64,000 bases of DNA, from NCBI GenBank assembly GCA_949358305.1, contig OX442322.1, positions 2,294,001 to 2,358,000 of the forward strand, written 5' to 3'. Position 1 is the stretch's first letter, and the number at the start of each line of letters is the position of its first letter. Origin of the DNA: Strigamia acuminata. Its lineage: Eukaryota; Arthropoda; Chilopoda; Geophilomorpha; Linotaeniidae. The notes under the pieces were generated by a model that was not told the DNA's origin, ran no database searches, and was given only the letters and a program-made list of their open reading frames with translations. Positions 63,357 to 64,000 of this stretch are shown here, piece after piece. Both the position numbers and the translations under genes were made by a program.

Positions 63357-64000
63357 TTAATAAAAAGTTAATATTTAAATACGTAGATAAATGGTTGGTT
63401 TCGAGGGACGTTGCCGATACGTGCAGCCGTCCGTCGAGACCGATTCCTGTCTATCGGTGCGAACGTAGGACGAATTGTCCCTCGTCGGATAGAGAAAGAG
63501 AAGTCATCACGTAAAAAAAATCTGTCTCATGTCCAAAACGCACAGCGAGACGGAATCGAGCCTTTAATCCGGATTTTTATCATCAGATTTTACTTAAAAT
63601 TAATTCTAACGTTAATTAGAACATTACTAATAATTAAATTAATAATTATCAGTCATTCGTAAAAAGAATTCGTCGGGTGTAAATTATTACTAAAATTGCA
63701 CAATAAATGTGCTTGTCGAAAGTTTATTAAATAAATAAATCTAATAAAGAATTATTCCGAAGTCGGACTTTGTCTAATTTTTAAAAAAGTTAAAGTCAAA
63801 TTAAATTTATCCAACACACCGAAAAATTCATCGTACGAATGTTAAGTTGCATCAATTCGATGCGTCAAATTACTTGTGGAGAAAAATATTCTTTTACAGA
63901 ATATTCTCCCCTTGTCATAAAATTATTTATGGCTCGAGCCCATTGTCTCGCTCGTGACTCAAGTCATGAGGAATTTTCGAGACGCGAGGCGACGTGAAGT
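63357..64000 (-). other. Element-6 sequence upstream of its long ORF
   Basis: AT-rich from about 63360 to the window end. No ORF with coding character, no primer site or LTR tip recognised. Probably the spacer or leader of element-6. Confidence 0.4.

Overview
This is a eukaryotic, most likely arthropod, intergenic window built almost entirely of transposable elements nested inside one another. No ordinary host gene, rRNA or intact tRNA gene was recognised. Support for an arthropod: a short interstitial run of TTAGG-type telomere-like repeats (33407-33461), Ty1/copia elements primed by initiator-methionine tRNA, a Gypsy element primed by tRNA-His, a Mutator-like DNA transposon, a hAT-type MITE and canonical GT-AG splicing. 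The species cannot be named from the sequence alone.

Layout. 1-3462: 5' end of a minus-strand Gypsy (Gypsy-1: gag, zinc knuckles, protease, LTR), with a 0.9-kb tandem duplication and fragments of a Gypsy-3-type LTR. 3600-8942: a Mutator-like transposon (MULE) with 9-bp target duplication, PHD finger, DDE-type transposase and a cysteine-peptidase-like C-terminus, broken by frameshifts. 8960-32056: Gypsy-2, minus strand, with 872-bp LTRs, 4-bp target duplication, gag, a protease-containing pol start with a membrane segment, RT-RNase H-integrase, and a spliced plus-strand acidic gene in its 3' region. Gypsy-2 is split by Gypsy-3 (13042-25153, plus strand, 12.1 kb), whose long pol-like ORF lacks catalytic residues in protease, RT and RNase H. 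32634-46839: Copia-1, plus strand, decayed. Its leader holds a TIR element (33025-33690) and a 1.8-kb solo LTR (34580-36403) that itself holds a hAT MITE (35902-36157). Its polyprotein is split by the young Copia-2 (38548-44467). 46840-48960: minus-strand Gypsy-4 pol pieces, interrupted by the 3' end of another LTR element (element-5, 48961-52133). 52134-52450: a plus-strand copia LTR plus primer site (Copia-4). From about 52450 to beyond 63356: element-6, minus strand, with a 929-codon 3' ORF next to its polypurine tract, split in frame by the intact Copia-3 (55212-62031, minus strand).

How it fits together. Target duplications, empty sites and interrupted frames give insertion orders: Gypsy-3 into Gypsy-2; hAT MITE into the solo LTR, which lies in the Copia-1 leader; Copia-2 into Copia-1; Copia-3 into element-6. 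LTR pairs of Copia-2, Copia-3 and Gypsy-3 are nearly identical, so these are recent. The most interesting signals are: (i) all three copia polyproteins carry a segment between integrase and RT that reads as a methyl-CpG-binding (MBD-like) domain; (ii) Gypsy-3 is recently mobile yet encodes an open but catalytically dead pol protein; (iii) Gypsy-2 carries an intron-containing gene antisense to itself in the position where env would lie; (iv) Gypsy-2 has a G TTA AAC slippery heptamer abutting the gag stop.
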